A DNA stretch of 54,479 bases, taken from contig JALHSZ010000013.1 of assembly GCA_022865485.1 (NCBI GenBank), forward strand, positions 1-54,479, in the 5' to 3' direction. Origin of the DNA: Dehalococcoidales bacterium. Its GTDB lineage: Bacteria > Chloroflexota > Dehalococcoidia > Dehalococcoidales > BS750m-G39. The position numbers and the translations under genes are program-made. Below, one piece after another: positions 34,847 to 43,850 of this stretch; the first letter of the stretch is position 1, and each line of letters starts with the position of its first letter. Below the pieces are notes generated by a model that was not told the DNA's origin, did not search any database, and worked only from the letters and a program-made list of their open reading frames with translations.

Positions 34847-36676
34847 TCACCCCCTTTGCTCCAGCTGCCGCTGTCTTTTCCGGGCGAAGACCTCGCCCAG
34901 CTGGCTGTTGACCTCTATCCCCTGCTCCTTGAGTTTAGCCAGGTCGGCGGCTCTGCCCCCCGACTCGGCTTCCTGCGCCAGCACGACTTCTATTTTCGCC
35001 GCTAAGCCGCGGAGGTATCTTTCCCGCAGCCGTAGCGCGCACTCGGTATATTTTTGCTCTATCCTGTTGGGCGACAGGCTCTTGCCCAGCAGGGCGTCGA
35101 GGTTCTCGTGGGTTGCCGGGTCGAGCCGCTCTCTCAACTCTTCTATTTTAGCACTCTGCCGCCGAGCAATAAAGATTTCGCGGTTCTGGCTGCTTTCGAA
35201 GTATTCGGGCAGCAGCTCCTCGTCTTTAACGTTAAGCTCGGGGTGCTGCAGGAGCAGCGCCAGGCAGTAGTCCTCGATGGGGTTGGAGAGGAGGGGTTGC
35301 AGGTAGGCCGTCTCCGGCTTCGGCGCTGGCGCCCGTTTGGGCCTGATTTTGAGCCGGCTCAGGGCGGCTTCCATGTAGCGCTCGCTGACCTGCACCAGGC
35401 GAGCCAGCTTTTGCAGGTAGTGTGCCTGGCGGATGGGGTCTTTTATCTCGGCGATGACGGGCAGGAGCTTTTCCACAGCCAGGGACTTATCTTTGGCGGT
35501 AGTCAGGTCAAGCCCTGCGGTGGCCATGTCAAAGGTATAATCAATTATGGGCACAGCCTCTTTTACCAGTTTTTGCCAGGCTTGAGCGTCTTCTTTAATA
35601 ACATCGTCGGGGTCTTTGCCAGAGGGAAGGATGATAACTTTAACCTCAATGTCAGGTATATTTGAAAATGCCACTATTTTGTTGCGGAAAACAACAGGTA
35701 ATATATCTTCGCTTAGGGCCTCCGTCGAGGTTTGTTCTACCCGAAGCATAGCCTCCTTACCAGCAGCATCGGCATCAAGAGCAAAAACCATTTCTTTGCT
35801 CAGTCTCTTTAAGGTGTTGACCTGTTTCTCGGTGACTGCGGTGCCCATCGAGGCGACGACGTTGTTGAAGCTGTTCTGGTGGGCGGTGATAACGTCCATG
35901 TAGCCCTCGACGATGACGGACAGCCCCTGCTCCCTGATGGCTTCCTTAGCCAGGTTGAGGGCGTAGAGGCTGCCGCTTTTATCGAAGAGCGGCGTCTGGG
36001 GGGAGTTGGTGTATTTGGGCAGGGAATCGTCGAGCGCCCTGCCGCCGAAGCCGATAATGTGCCCCCGGGCATCGGCGATGGGGAACATCAGCTTATCGCG
36101 AAAGCGGTCGTGGCTTTTCTTGCCTGCCTCTCCTTCAATAATCAAGCCGGCGGTCAGCATTTCCGCCTCGGTATAGCCTTTATCCATAAGGTATTTCTTT
36201 AGCTCTTCCCAGCTGTTGAGGCTGTAGCCGAGCTGGAAGTCGCTAATAGTCTTGGCTAAGAACCCCCGTCTGGTCAGGTAGCTTTGCGCTTTCTCCCCCG
36301 CTTTGGACTGGAGCATGCTCTGGAAATAGAGCGCCGCCGCCTGGTTGAGCTGGTAGAGCTTTTGCCTCTCCTCGCTTTCGGCACCGGGCTCGAATTTCGA
36401 GGGGATAACCACTCCGGCTTTCTGGGCGAGTTCTCTCAGCGCCTCGCCGAAGTCGATGCCCTGCTTTTTCATAATGAAGGAGAAAACGTCGCCACCGGTG
36501 TTGCAGCCGAAGCAGTGCCAGCTTTGCTGCTCGGGGTAGACATAGAAGGAGGGGTGTTTTTCACCGTGGAAGGGGCAGAGGCCGCGGAAGGTGCGCCCCG
36601 ACTTGGTCAGGGTGATGTGCTGGCCGATGATGTCTATGATGTCTAGTTTTTGTTTTACGTCGTCGATAACGCTCAT
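34847..36676 (-). CDS. dnaG: DNA primase DnaG
   Basis: The 609-aa primase has an N-terminal zinc finger (CPFH...CFGC, about residues 34-58), a catalytic domain with the TOPRIM motifs VIVEGYMDV and [12 protein letters not shown], and a C-terminal helicase-interaction region. It makes replication primers. It precedes rpoD in one operon. A TAAAAT box ends six bases before the ATG and there is no ribosome-binding site, which suggests a leaderless start. The region upstream holds dispersed repeats. Confidence 0.96.
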   Translation of the reverse strand: MSVIDDVKQKLDIIDIIGQHITLTKSGRTFRGLCPFHGEKHPSFYVYPEQQSWHCFGCNTGGDVFSFIMKKQGIDFGEALRELAQKAGVVIPSKFEPGAESEERQKLYQLNQAAALYFQSMLQSKAGEKAQSYLTRRGFLAKTISDFQLGYSLNSWEELKKYLMDKGYTEAEMLTAGLIIEGEAGKKSHDRFRDKLMFPIADARGHIIGFGGRALDDSLPKYTNSPQTPLFDKSGSLYALNLAKEAIREQGLSVIVEGYMDVITAHQNSFNNVVASMGTAVTEKQVNTLKRLSKEMVFALDADAAGKEAMLRVEQTSTEALSEDILPVVFRNKIVAFSNIPDIEVKVIILPSGKDPDDVIKEDAQAWQKLVKEAVPIIDYTFDMATAGLDLTTAKDKSLAVEKLLPVIAEIKDPIRQAHYLQKLARLVQVSERYMEAALSRLKIRPKRAPAPKPETAYLQPLLSNPIEDYCLALLLQHPELNVKDEELLPEYFESSQNREIFIARRQSAKIEELRERLDPATHENLDALLGKSLSPNRIEQKYTECALRLRERYLRGLAAKIEVVLAQEAESGGRAADLAKLKEQGIEVNSQLGEVFARKRQRQLEQRG

Positions 36677-37093
36677 AGTATGATTTTACTACAGTTGGGG
36701 GGTATCCCGCCTCCCCGCTTTGTTAGCGTAACTAGTATTTTCCCACCCGTCCCACCCTAATGAGTTAAACTCCTTAATCTGGGGAGTGCTCCCCACCACT
36801 CCCCTTGAGATTCTTCGGTCGTCCTTCTTTGAAAGGCTCCCTCAGAATGACGGAGGAGTAAGGGAAATCCCCCTTAATCCCCCTTTTTCAAAGGGGGAGA
36901 CTGGATTCCCACTTTCGCGGGAATGACAGAGTGGAGGTGCGCTCTCTCGGGATGACAGAGAGATTGCTTCGTCCTCCCGCCTGCGCGGGAATTCCTCGCA
37001 ATGACAGTAAGTTACTATGCTCCTCGCAATGACATATTGTAGGGATGGACTTCCTCTAATGACATTAATGGTTGTTTCTTCATCATCTGTCCC
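36677..37093. repeat. Dispersed palindromic repeat mosaic between dgt and dnaG
   Basis: The 417 bp have no gene. Segment 36781-36804 is palindromic (GGGGAGTG...CACTCCCC). Segment 36865-37034 holds CCCCCTT/AAGGGGG, TTTCGCGGGAATGACA and GATTGCTTCGTC...CTCGCAATGACA blocks, the last partly repeated. The same blocks recur at 45925-46158 in the atp operon, so this is an interspersed repeat family, probably non-autonomous. It separates dgt from dnaG. Confidence 0.8.
36683..36688 (-). promoter_or_regulatory. -10 box of dnaG-rpoD (possible leaderless start)
   Basis: TAAAAT on the minus strand ends six bases before ATG 36676. No -35 box is evident upstream, so this is a weak call based mainly on position and on the same arrangement at other genes here. 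Confidence 0.4.
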
Positions 37094-38200
37094 TTAAAAG
37101 AGGGTTGGGGATTGTATTTCCGGGGTTTTGCCTTTCGGGGTTTTGAGGCTCTTCTTTTCGGGCTGGGTGGGGGAAAGCTCCCCCGCCATTCTCATGGCGT
37201 AGTGGTCGGTCATGCCCGCGATATAGTCCACCACCCTGCGTTCCACCTTGGCGCTGTAGAAACTGTATTCGGGGGGCATTTTGTCCTCATGCTCGTTGAA
37301 GTGCTTATAGAGCAGGCGGACTATCTCCCGCGCCCGCTCCGATTCTTCCTGGGCGGAGCGGATATTATAGACGCGCTCGAAGAGAAAGTTACGCAAATTA
37401 TTAGTTGCTTCTAAAGTCTCGGGGCTCATGGCGATGGCGGGGTTTTCGGTTTTGCCGTCCCTTATATTCCAGGAGTGCTCGATGATATCGCAGACCATAG
37501 TGTTGATGCGCAGGGAATGGGTATTGCCCAGCTTGGCGATGGCCAGCACGGGCAGGTCGCCTTCGGAAATCATGCCCGCCCTGATGGCGTCTTCGATATC
37601 ATGATTGATGTAAGCCACCGAATCGGAAATCTTGACCACGGCGCCCTCGAGGGTGGCGGGTTTGCCGCCGTCCTCGTCCTGTATATTCTCCCTGGTCTTG
37701 GAGTGGTTCAGGATGCCGTCTCTCACCTCCCAGGTGAGGTTCAAGCCCTGGCCGTCTTTTTCCAGCTTTTCGACGACGCGCAGGCTCTGCTCGTTGTGGC
37801 TGAAGCCGGGCTTGTACAATTCGTTTAAGACCTCCTCGCCGACGTGGCCGAAGGGGGTGTGGCCCAGGTCGTGCCCCAGGGCGATGGCTTCGGTCAGGTC
37901 TTCGTTGAGGTTGAGGGCGCGGGCGATGGTGCGGGCGATTTGCGCCACCTCCAGGGTATGGGTGAGGCGGGGTACATAGTGGTCGCCGAGGGGGGCGATA
38001 AAGACCTGCGTCTTGTGCTTGAGCCGCCGAAAGGACTTGCAGTGTATGATGCGGTCGCGGTCGTGCTGAAAGGCGGTGCGCACCGGGCAGGGCTCTTCGG
38101 GCCTGGCTCTGCCCCAGGAGTCCTGGCTCTTGACGGCGTGGGGGGAGAGGCTCTCTTCCCGTTCCTCGGCTAGCTGACGGATATTAAGCTCTTCAATCAT
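37094..38200 (-). CDS. dgt: Deoxyguanosinetriphosphate triphosphohydrolase family protein
   Basis: The 368-aa HD-superfamily dNTPase has RRLKHKTQVF (about residues 58-67), the metal-binding ALGHDLGHTPFGH (about 106-118) and DSVAYINHDIEDA. It hydrolyses dNTPs to nucleosides and triphosphate. The shorter length fits the type often annotated as dGTPase-like. The ATG overlaps the ridA stop by four bases, so the two are translationally coupled. Confidence 0.92.
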   Translation of the reverse strand: MIEELNIRQLAEEREESLSPHAVKSQDSWGRARPEEPCPVRTAFQHDRDRIIHCKSFRRLKHKTQVFIAPLGDHYVPRLTHTLEVAQIARTIARALNLNEDLTEAIALGHDLGHTPFGHVGEEVLNELYKPGFSHNEQSLRVVEKLEKDGQGLNLTWEVRDGILNHSKTRENIQDEDGGKPATLEGAVVKISDSVAYINHDIEDAIRAGMISEGDLPVLAIAKLGNTHSLRINTMVCDIIEHSWNIRDGKTENPAIAMSPETLEATNNLRNFLFERVYNIRSAQEESERAREIVRLLYKHFNEHEDKMPPEYSFYSAKVERRVVDYIAGMTDHYAMRMAGELSPTQPEKKSLKTPKGKTPEIQSPTLF

Positions 38201-38562
38201 TTGACGCTCGTTCTGGCTTCTCGGTAGGCGATACCATCAATCATCAGCAGGCAGTCGTCGTCGACAAATTCGGTGGTGGCGCCCATCCTGGCCGGATATT
38301 TATCTTTTTCGAAATAGTTTCGGAATAGCTTTTCGTATACCCTTACGTCTTCGATACGCTTCAGCCAGACATTGACCTTTACCAGATGCGCCAGGGTCAA
38401 ATCAAATTTGGCCAGGGTCTTTTCCAGGTTTGAAAGCGTATCGTCGAACTGCGCGGTAAAGTCATCGCCGAAGCCGCGGTGCATGGCGAGAAAGACGAAA
38501 TCACCCGCTGCCACTGCCATCGAATAGCTCCAGGGGGTGGAAATCCTTTTTGTTTCGGTCAT
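38197..38562 (-). CDS. RidA/YjgF/UK114 family protein
   Basis: The 121-aa protein has typical RidA length. The conserved Arg appears in YPARMGAT near residue 92. Family members hydrolyse reactive imine/enamine intermediates such as 2-aminoacrylate. Others have different or no activity. The ATG at 38562 follows AAGGTGG. A longer frame to 38700 would run into ppsA and is rejected. It overlaps dgt by four bases. Confidence 0.87.
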   Translation of the reverse strand: MTETKRISTPWSYSMAVAAGDFVFLAMHRGFGDDFTAQFDDTLSNLEKTLAKFDLTLAHLVKVNVWLKRIEDVRVYEKLFRNYFEKDKYPARMGATTEFVDDDCLLMIDGIAYREARTSVK

Positions 38563-38606
38563 TGCTACCACCTTGTTCGGGTAATCGGCAGTGATACAGC
38601 CCCGGG

Positions 38607-40862
38607 CTATTTCGTCTTCAGTTTGGCTTCGGCTTGGGCGATTATCTCGCGGGTGGTGCCAATCATATCCGGGCTTACCGAAACCGAGTTGATGCCCCAT
38701 TTGACCAGCTTTTCGGTAAGCTCGGGGTAGACCGAGGGCGCCTGCCCGCAGATGGACGAGGTGACGCCCATAGACCTGGAGACCTTGATGGCTCTCTCCA
38801 GGGCGACGAGCACCGCCTCGTTGCGTTCGTCGAAGGTGCTGGCCAGCTTTTCGCTGTCGCGGTCAATGCCCAGGATGAGCTGGGTGAGGTCGTTGGAGCC
38901 GATGGAGATACCGTCGATGCCGACGGCGAGGAATTTTTCGATAAGAAAGATGTTGGAGGGCACCTCGACCATCATCCACAGCTTGAAGTCTTCAGAGCGC
39001 TTCAGCCCTTCGGATTCCAGAAGCTGCTTGGTCCGGTCCAGCTCGTCAACGGTGCGGACGAAGGGTATCATCACCCAGAGGTTCTTGAATTTCCGGCGCA
39101 CTTTCTTGATGGCCTCTATCTCCAGTCTAAAGACCTCGATATCGGTGATGTAGCGCGACGCGCCCCGGTAGCCGAGCATGGGGTTTTCTTCTTCGGGCTC
39201 GAATTCCTCGCCGCCCTTGAGCTGGCGGTATTCGTTGGTCTTGAAATCGGTGGTGCGGTAAACGACGGGGCGGGGGTCGAATTCCTTGGCGAAGGTGTTG
39301 ATGCCCTCGTAGAGCTTGTCGACGAATTCCTGGCCTCGGTTCTGCTTTAGCATGTACTGGGGGTGCTCGTTAATCTGGGCGACCATGAACTCGGCGCGCA
39401 GTAAGCCGACGCCGTCCACGTTGCGGGATGCGACGTTTTCCGCCAGCTCGGGCTGAGCCAGGTTGACATAAACTTTGGTTCTGGTCTTGATGGACTCCCT
39501 GATGACATCGGCGACGGCGGTGGTCTTTATGCGACGGGTGACCTTGCCGTCGTAGATTTTGCCGTGCGAGCCGTCGACGGTGATTACCTGTCCGTTTTTG
39601 AGGGTGGTGGTCGCCTTCTCGGTGCCGACGACGCAGGGGATGCCCAGCTCGCGGCTGACGATGGCGGCGTGGGCGGTTCTGCCGCCGCGGTTGGTGACGA
39701 TGGCGACGGCGCGTTTCATGGCGGGGACGAAGTCGGGGGTGGTCATTTCCGCCACCAGGACGTCGCCCGTCTTTACCTTGTCTATCTGCGATGCCCGGAC
39801 TATGCGGGCCGGTCCTGAGGCTATGCCCGGGCTTGCCTTTTCGCCGCTGAGGAGCACCGGGTTGGCGATTTCGGGCTCGACCTCGGTCTTTTCCCGGATG
39901 GTGGTGACGGGGCGGGTCTGGAGGATAAAGATTTTACTGTCTTCCTTAGCCCATTCGATGTCCTGAGGGAACTGGTAGTGGTCTTCTATCTGTTTGCCCA
40001 GCTCAGCCAGCTTGGTGATTTCGCTTTCGCTGAGTTTGGGCTTGGATTGGACGGAGGCGGGGAGGGGTGCCCAGATGTTGGTCTCTCTGGCTTTGGCATC
40101 GGGGTTTTTGACGAGTTGCACCTCCTGGTTGACCGTCTTCCGTTTGAGGATTTTGAGCTTTTCTTTGGAGACGATATAGAGGTCGGGGGTTATCTCGCCG
40201 GAGACGATAGCCTCGCCCAGCCCGAAGACGGCCTCGATGACAATCCTATCGCTGGCGCTGGTTACCGGCTCCAGGGTGAACATTACCCCCGAGGTGTGAG
40301 ATTGCACCATTTTTTGCACGGGCACGGCGATGCCCACCTTGAAATGGTCGAAGCCCTGGTGGTGGCGGTAGAAGATAGCCCGCGGCTCGAAGAGGGACGC
40401 CCAGCATTCCTGCACGGCGATGACCACCTGTTTTTCCCCATGCACGTTGAGGAAGGTGCGCTGCTGGCCGGCAAAGGAGGCTTCGGGCAGGTCTTCCGCC
40501 GTCGCCGAGGAGCGCACCGCCACCAGCCCACCACCCATATCGTTGTAGGCTTTTTCTCTCTTTTCGGCCAGTTCGGGGGGCATGGGGCTGTCGAGGATGA
40601 GCTTTTTGATGACGGATGCCACCTGCTGGAGCCGCTTGCTGTTGCTGGTGTCGAGCGACTTTAGCCAGCTGGCGATTTTATCCTTGACCGTTGATTTTTC
40701 CAGGAAGTCGAAATAGGCGCTGGCGGTTACAATGAAGCCCTGGGGGACGGGTAAGCCGGCCCGGGTCATTTCGCCCAGATTGGCGCCTTTGCCCCCGACG
40801 GTGTTCACATCGTTCTTGCCGACTTCATTGAAGAGGACAATTGCCTTCTGACCTTGCCGCAT
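38607..40862 (-). CDS. ppsA: Phosphoenolpyruvate synthase
   Basis: The 751-aa protein has an N-terminal ATP-binding domain (GGKGANLGEM, about residues 23-32), a swivelling phosphohistidine domain with GGRTAHAAIVSRELG (catalytic His), and a C-terminal PEP/pyruvate-binding TIM barrel with the conserved GSNDLTQL and CGQAPS. It converts pyruvate, ATP and water to PEP, AMP and phosphate, consistent with gluconeogenic carbon assimilation from acetyl-CoA. It is first in the leftward ppsA-ridA-dgt set. Confidence 0.95.
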   Translation of the reverse strand: MRQGQKAIVLFNEVGKNDVNTVGGKGANLGEMTRAGLPVPQGFIVTASAYFDFLEKSTVKDKIASWLKSLDTSNSKRLQQVASVIKKLILDSPMPPELAEKREKAYNDMGGGLVAVRSSATAEDLPEASFAGQQRTFLNVHGEKQVVIAVQECWASLFEPRAIFYRHHQGFDHFKVGIAVPVQKMVQSHTSGVMFTLEPVTSASDRIVIEAVFGLGEAIVSGEITPDLYIVSKEKLKILKRKTVNQEVQLVKNPDAKARETNIWAPLPASVQSKPKLSESEITKLAELGKQIEDHYQFPQDIEWAKEDSKIFILQTRPVTTIREKTEVEPEIANPVLLSGEKASPGIASGPARIVRASQIDKVKTGDVLVAEMTTPDFVPAMKRAVAIVTNRGGRTAHAAIVSRELGIPCVVGTEKATTTLKNGQVITVDGSHGKIYDGKVTRRIKTTAVADVIRESIKTRTKVYVNLAQPELAENVASRNVDGVGLLRAEFMVAQINEHPQYMLKQNRGQEFVDKLYEGINTFAKEFDPRPVVYRTTDFKTNEYRQLKGGEEFEPEEENPMLGYRGASRYITDIEVFRLEIEAIKKVRRKFKNLWVMIPFVRTVDELDRTKQLLESEGLKRSEDFKLWMMVEVPSNIFLIEKFLAVGIDGISIGSNDLTQLILGIDRDSEKLASTFDERNEAVLVALERAIKVSRSMGVTSSICGQAPSVYPELTEKLVKWGINSVSVSPDMIGTTREIIAQAEAKLKTK

Positions 40863-40928
40863 GTTGTTGCCTCCTTAACGCTTCTTTTCCGGGGGGAATA
40901 TAAGCCACGAGCCGATTTATCACTGGCT

Positions 40929-40934
40929 ATTATA
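40929..40934 (-). promoter_or_regulatory. Extended -10 promoter of ppsA
   Basis: TGG-TATAAT on the minus strand is a perfect extended -10. The -35 is weak (TTAAAA-like). The start would lie ~60 bp before the ppsA ATG. Confidence 0.55.
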
Positions 40935-40972
40935 CCATAATGAGGGGGCAGTTTTAAGCTGGCGCTTGTTTA

Positions 40973-41001
40973 TTGACAGTGGGGGGGTGGTGGAGTAAAA
41001 T
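40973..41001 (+). promoter_or_regulatory. Promoter of the BFN nuclease-domain gene
   Basis: TTGACA (40973-40978), a 17-bp spacer that is mostly G, and TAAAAT (40996-41001). It is close to consensus and divergent from the ppsA promoter. An AGGAGG lies between it and the ATG at 41037. Confidence 0.75.
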
Positions 41002-41036
41002 TTAGGTGCTGGTGAGATAGAGGAGGGTTTTGGCAT

Positions 41037-41582
41037 ATGATAGAGATGCTTATTGATAGTATTAGGGTGAGCCTGATGAACTATCAGCGGGTGGTGATTC
41101 TGAAGGAGAAGGATTCGGACCGCTATTTGCCCATCTGGATCGGTCCTGCCGAAGCCGACGCTATCGCCGTGAAGCTGCAGGATGTTACCGTGCCCCGTCC
41201 CCTGACCCACGACTTGCTGCGCTCGGTCATCGATGTTCTGGGGGCGACTATCAGCTCTATCGTCGTCAGCGAGCTTAAGAACGACACTTTTTACGCCAAG
41301 ATTGTGCTTAGCGTGGATGGGGGACAGATGGAGGTCGACTCCCGACCCAGCGACGCCCTGGCACTGGCGGTGAGGGCGAACGCGCCCATCTTCGCCGAGG
41401 AAGTAGTCCTGGATAGAGCCGGCATCATGCTGGATAAGGAGACGGGCAAGCCTATACCGGAGATGGAAGCGGGTGAGGTGGGGGGCAAGAAGCCCAGCGA
41501 GGAAGAGCTAAAGAAGATGTCCGCTTTCTACGACTTCATCAACACCCTCGATTTAGAGGATTTCGATAAGCGAAAGTCTTAA
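41037..41582 (+). CDS. Bifunctional nuclease (BFN/DUF151) domain protein
   Basis: The 181-aa protein has a DUF151 domain: VVILKEKDSDRYLPIWIGPAEA (about residues 19-40, quoted in part), RPLTHDLLRSVI, FYAKIVL and the RPSDALALAVR motif. The domain was described as having DNase and RNase activity in plants and is widespread in bacteria. The bacterial role is not settled. A charged C-terminal extension (about 150-181) follows. The gene stands between its own promoter and a terminator. Confidence 0.88.
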   Translation: MIEMLIDSIRVSLMNYQRVVILKEKDSDRYLPIWIGPAEADAIAVKLQDVTVPRPLTHDLLRSVIDVLGATISSIVVSELKNDTFYAKIVLSVDGGQMEVDSRPSDALALAVRANAPIFAEEVVLDRAGIMLDKETGKPIPEMEAGEVGGKKPSEEELKKMSAFYDFINTLDLEDFDKRKS

Positions 41583-41629
41583 AGCGGCTTTAAGTTAAGA
41601 AAATAAAAGACGGGTAGTTTTGACAATAG

Positions 41630-41664
41630 AAAGCCCTAGAACTAAAAAACTGGGGCTTTTTATT
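41630..41664 (+). terminator. Intrinsic terminator after the BFN-domain gene
   Basis: The stem 41630-41638 with 41651-41659 has 9 bp (one G-U) and a 12-nt loop, followed by TTTTTATT. It separates the BFN gene from the atp operon. Confidence 0.75.
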
Positions 41665-41677
41665 AGCTGGGGCAGGC

Positions 41678-41706
41678 TTGACCAACCAGGGCGGATTTGA
41701 TATGCT
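41678..41706 (+). promoter_or_regulatory. Promoter of the ATP synthase operon
   Basis: TTGACC (41678-41683), a 17-bp spacer and TATGCT (41701-41706). The start would be near 41713, almost at the first ATG (41716), so the first gene may have a very short leader. Confidence 0.6.
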
Positions 41707-41715
41707 GCACAGGGC

Positions 41716-41940
41716 ATGAGCAGGTGGGTAGCGGCACTAAGATTCATCGGAGTGGGGTGGTTCGTTGGTGTCTCTATCGTGGGTGGGGTGTGGGGCGGTC
41801 TCTGGCTGGACGATAAGTTCGGTACCAAGCCTATCCTGGTGATTGTAGGCTTAATCTTGGGTCTGGTTGTGGCTTTCTATGGCGTTTATCGCATGCTATT
41901 GCCGCTCATACGCAATAAGCGAGACAGGGAGGATGGTTAG
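41716..41940 (+). CDS. AtpZ/AtpI-family small membrane protein
   Basis: The 74-aa protein has two membrane helices (about residues 12-32 and 40-62) and the AtpZ-like WGGLWLDDKFGTKP turn between them. Proteins of this type head many atp operons and help c-ring assembly or Mg transport. Only a -10 box and three or so bases precede the ATG. Its stop shares a base with the atpB GTG (TAGTG). Confidence 0.85.
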   Translation: MSRWVAALRFIGVGWFVGVSIVGGVWGGLWLDDKFGTKPILVIVGLILGLVVAFYGVYRMLLPLIRNKRDREDG

Positions 41941-42905
41941 TGGCTAAGCGGGGCTGCCTGGGCTGTTCTTTCCCGCTCGTTATCGGGCTTCTGGTCGTTT
42001 TCCTGGTGCTTATTGTCGGCGGCTTCGTTATCGGTCCCCTGGGGCAGAGTATGCTCGGCGGGCTGGAGTTGCCCGGCTGGCTTACCGCCCTTAGCGTGGA
42101 CAGGCCCGACCCCCGACTGCCCGCCGAGGCGGTTTTCCACATCTTCGGTTTTCCCATCACCAACAGCATTATCGGTGCCTGGATTACCATTATCTTCCTG
42201 GTGGGGGTTTCCTATATCATCACCCGCCGCATGAAGCTGGTGCCGGGGCGGCTGCAAGCCGCCTTCGAGTTTTTAATCGGCTGGCTCTACGACCTCTGCG
42301 TCAGCGCTGCCGGTGAGAAAAATGGGCGCCGCTTCTTCCCGTTGGTGACCACTATCTTTCTCTTTGTTGGCTTTAACGCCTGGCTGGCTTTGCTGCCCGG
42401 CTTCGGCTCCATCACCGCCCATACCGCCGAGGGGGAGGTGGCCCTGATTCGAGCCGCCAACACCGATATCAATATGCCCCTGGCGCTGGCGCTGACCTCT
42501 TTTATCTTTGTCGAGTTCTACGGGCTGCGGACGCTGGGTATCCATTATCTGGGCAAGTTCCTCAATTTTAAGGAGTTTTTCCGGGCGGCGCGCCAGATAT
42601 TCACCGGCAAGCTCAAGGCGGGCGCTTCGGGGCTGGTGACGGGGGCGATGACTGTTTTCTCCGGCCTCCTGGAGGGCTTGAGCGAGTTTATCCGCATCGT
42701 GAGCCTTACCTTCCGACTTTTCGGCAATATGACGGCGGGCGAGATTCTGCTTTTAGTCGCCGCCTTCCTCATTCCCTGGCTGTTTGCCATACCATTCTAC
42801 GGGCTTGAGTTGCTTATCGGCTTCATACAGGCCATTATCTTCGGCGGCCTGACCCTTATTTTCCTTACCCTGGCGGTAGAACATCACGAAGAAGAAGCAC
42901 ACTAA
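41940..42905 (+). CDS. atpB: ATP synthase Fo subunit a
   Basis: The 321-aa membrane protein starts at GTG overlapping the previous stop by one base. The C-terminal half has the conserved helix with the essential Arg in EFIRIVSLTFRLFGNMTAGE, followed by LIGFIQAIIFGGLTLIFL. An N-terminal extension with one extra helix is present. Subunit a carries the two proton half-channels facing the c-ring. The sequence belongs to a complete atp operon. Confidence 0.95.
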   Translation: MAKRGCLGCSFPLVIGLLVVFLVLIVGGFVIGPLGQSMLGGLELPGWLTALSVDRPDPRLPAEAVFHIFGFPITNSIIGAWITIIFLVGVSYIITRRMKLVPGRLQAAFEFLIGWLYDLCVSAAGEKNGRRFFPLVTTIFLFVGFNAWLALLPGFGSITAHTAEGEVALIRAANTDINMPLALALTSFIFVEFYGLRTLGIHYLGKFLNFKEFFRAARQIFTGKLKAGASGLVTGAMTVFSGLLEGLSEFIRIVSLTFRLFGNMTAGEILLLVAAFLIPWLFAIPFYGLELLIGFIQAIIFGGLTLIFLTLAVEHHEEEAH

Positions 42906-42937
42906 ATACAAATAAAATTTATGAAGGAGGTTTAAGC

Positions 42938-43168
42938 ATGGATCCTGAAGTCATGAAGATGCTGGCGATAGGGCTAGCAGTGGGTCTGGGAATGCTGGGG
43001 CCGGGACTGGCCCTGGGGCTTATCGGCTTTTCCGCTCTGCAGGGGATTGCCCGTAATCCCGAGGCGAGGGGGCCTATTTTCACCAATATGGTTCTGGTGG
43101 CAGGTATGGCTGAGGCAATCGCCATTTACGTGCTGATTGTGGCTATCATCCTGGCTATGATCGTTTAG
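42938..43168 (+). CDS. atpE: ATP synthase Fo subunit c
   Basis: The 76-aa protein has two hydrophobic helices joined by the polar loop GIARNPEARG. The ion-binding Glu is in helix 2 (GMAEAIAIY). The residue after it is not Ser/Thr and there is no Gln in helix 1, so proton coupling is more likely than sodium, an inference. Helix 1 contains GPGLALG. A GGAGG site precedes the ATG. Length is typical. Confidence 0.95.
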   Translation: MDPEVMKMLAIGLAVGLGMLGPGLALGLIGFSALQGIARNPEARGPIFTNMVLVAGMAEAIAIYVLIVAIILAMIV

Positions 43169-43187
43169 CCGGAATTTAAGGAGGTTT

Positions 43188-43298
43188 ATGATGGAAGACA
43201 GCGGAATGCCTCTGGCGATAGGTATTATCATTGGCGCCGCCGTGCTGGGGGCCTTAATCCTGGCGGGGTTGGTGGTGGCGGCGGTCATCGCCATATAG
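43188..43298 (+). CDS. 36-aa single-helix micropeptide in the atp operon
   Basis: ATG-ATG at 43188 lies behind AAGGAGG, the best ribosome-binding site nearby, and leads to 36 codons ending in TAG 43296-43298. After MMEDSGMP the rest is one hydrophobic helix rich in Ile, Val, Ala and Gly (LAIGIIIGAAVLGAL). It sits between atpE and atpF in the same direction. It is not a c-subunit duplicate, since it has no polar loop or carboxylate in the helix. Function is unknown. It may be an assembly or accessory peptide of Fo. Confidence 0.7.
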   Translation: MMEDSGMPLAIGIIIGAAVLGALILAGLVVAAVIAI

Positions 43299-43319
43299 AC
43301 ACAGGGGGTTTTTAAGACA

Positions 43320-43829
43320 ATGGGAGGACTGGAAAGTCTGGGCATAAATATGCCAACGTTGCTGGCACAGCTTATCAACGTGGCTATCCTTTTCGGGCTG
43401 CTCTACCTGGTGGCTTACAAGCCCATTATGCGGATGCTCGATGAGCGCTCGCGGCGGGTGAAGGAGAGCATGGAGCAGACGGAGCAGATCAAGCAGCAGG
43501 CGGAGCGCGCCGAGGAAGAGGCGGCCAAGCGTATCACGGACGCGAGCCGGGAGGGAGAAGAGGTGGTGGCGCGGGCGATGCGCACCGGCGAAGAGGTGAG
43601 GAAAGAGGCGCAGGCGCAAGCCCGACAGGAAGCCGAGACCCTTATCACCAGGGCGCGGGCTGAGATTCAGCAGGAGCGAAATGAGGCCGTTGGCGAGCTG
43701 CGCAAGGAGTTTGCCGACCTGACGGTGATGGCGGCGGAGAAGGTCATCGACCGCTCTCTGGATAAGAAAGCCCACCGCGACATTATCGATAAGGTCCTGA
43801 AAGAAGCGCCTACCCTGAAGAAGGAATAG
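43320..43829 (+). CDS. atpF: ATP synthase Fo subunit b
   Basis: The 169-aa protein has one N-terminal membrane helix (about residues 14-33, ending in YKPIMRML) followed by a long charged coiled coil (about 45-160) rich in Glu, Arg, Lys and Ala, the peripheral stalk. It binds delta at the top of F1. One b gene is present, so a homodimer is expected. Confidence 0.93.
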   Translation: MGGLESLGINMPTLLAQLINVAILFGLLYLVAYKPIMRMLDERSRRVKESMEQTEQIKQQAERAEEEAAKRITDASREGEEVVARAMRTGEEVRKEAQAQARQEAETLITRARAEIQQERNEAVGELRKEFADLTVMAAEKVIDRSLDKKAHRDIIDKVLKEAPTLKKE

Positions 43830-43850
43830 ACGGTTATTTAGGGAGTCAAC

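Noticed and set aside
33535-34911. 458-aa open frame on the plus strand opposite rpoD and the end of dnaG
   Set aside because: It is antisense to two clear housekeeping genes. High GC leaves long antisense frames open, and the translation shows no domain.
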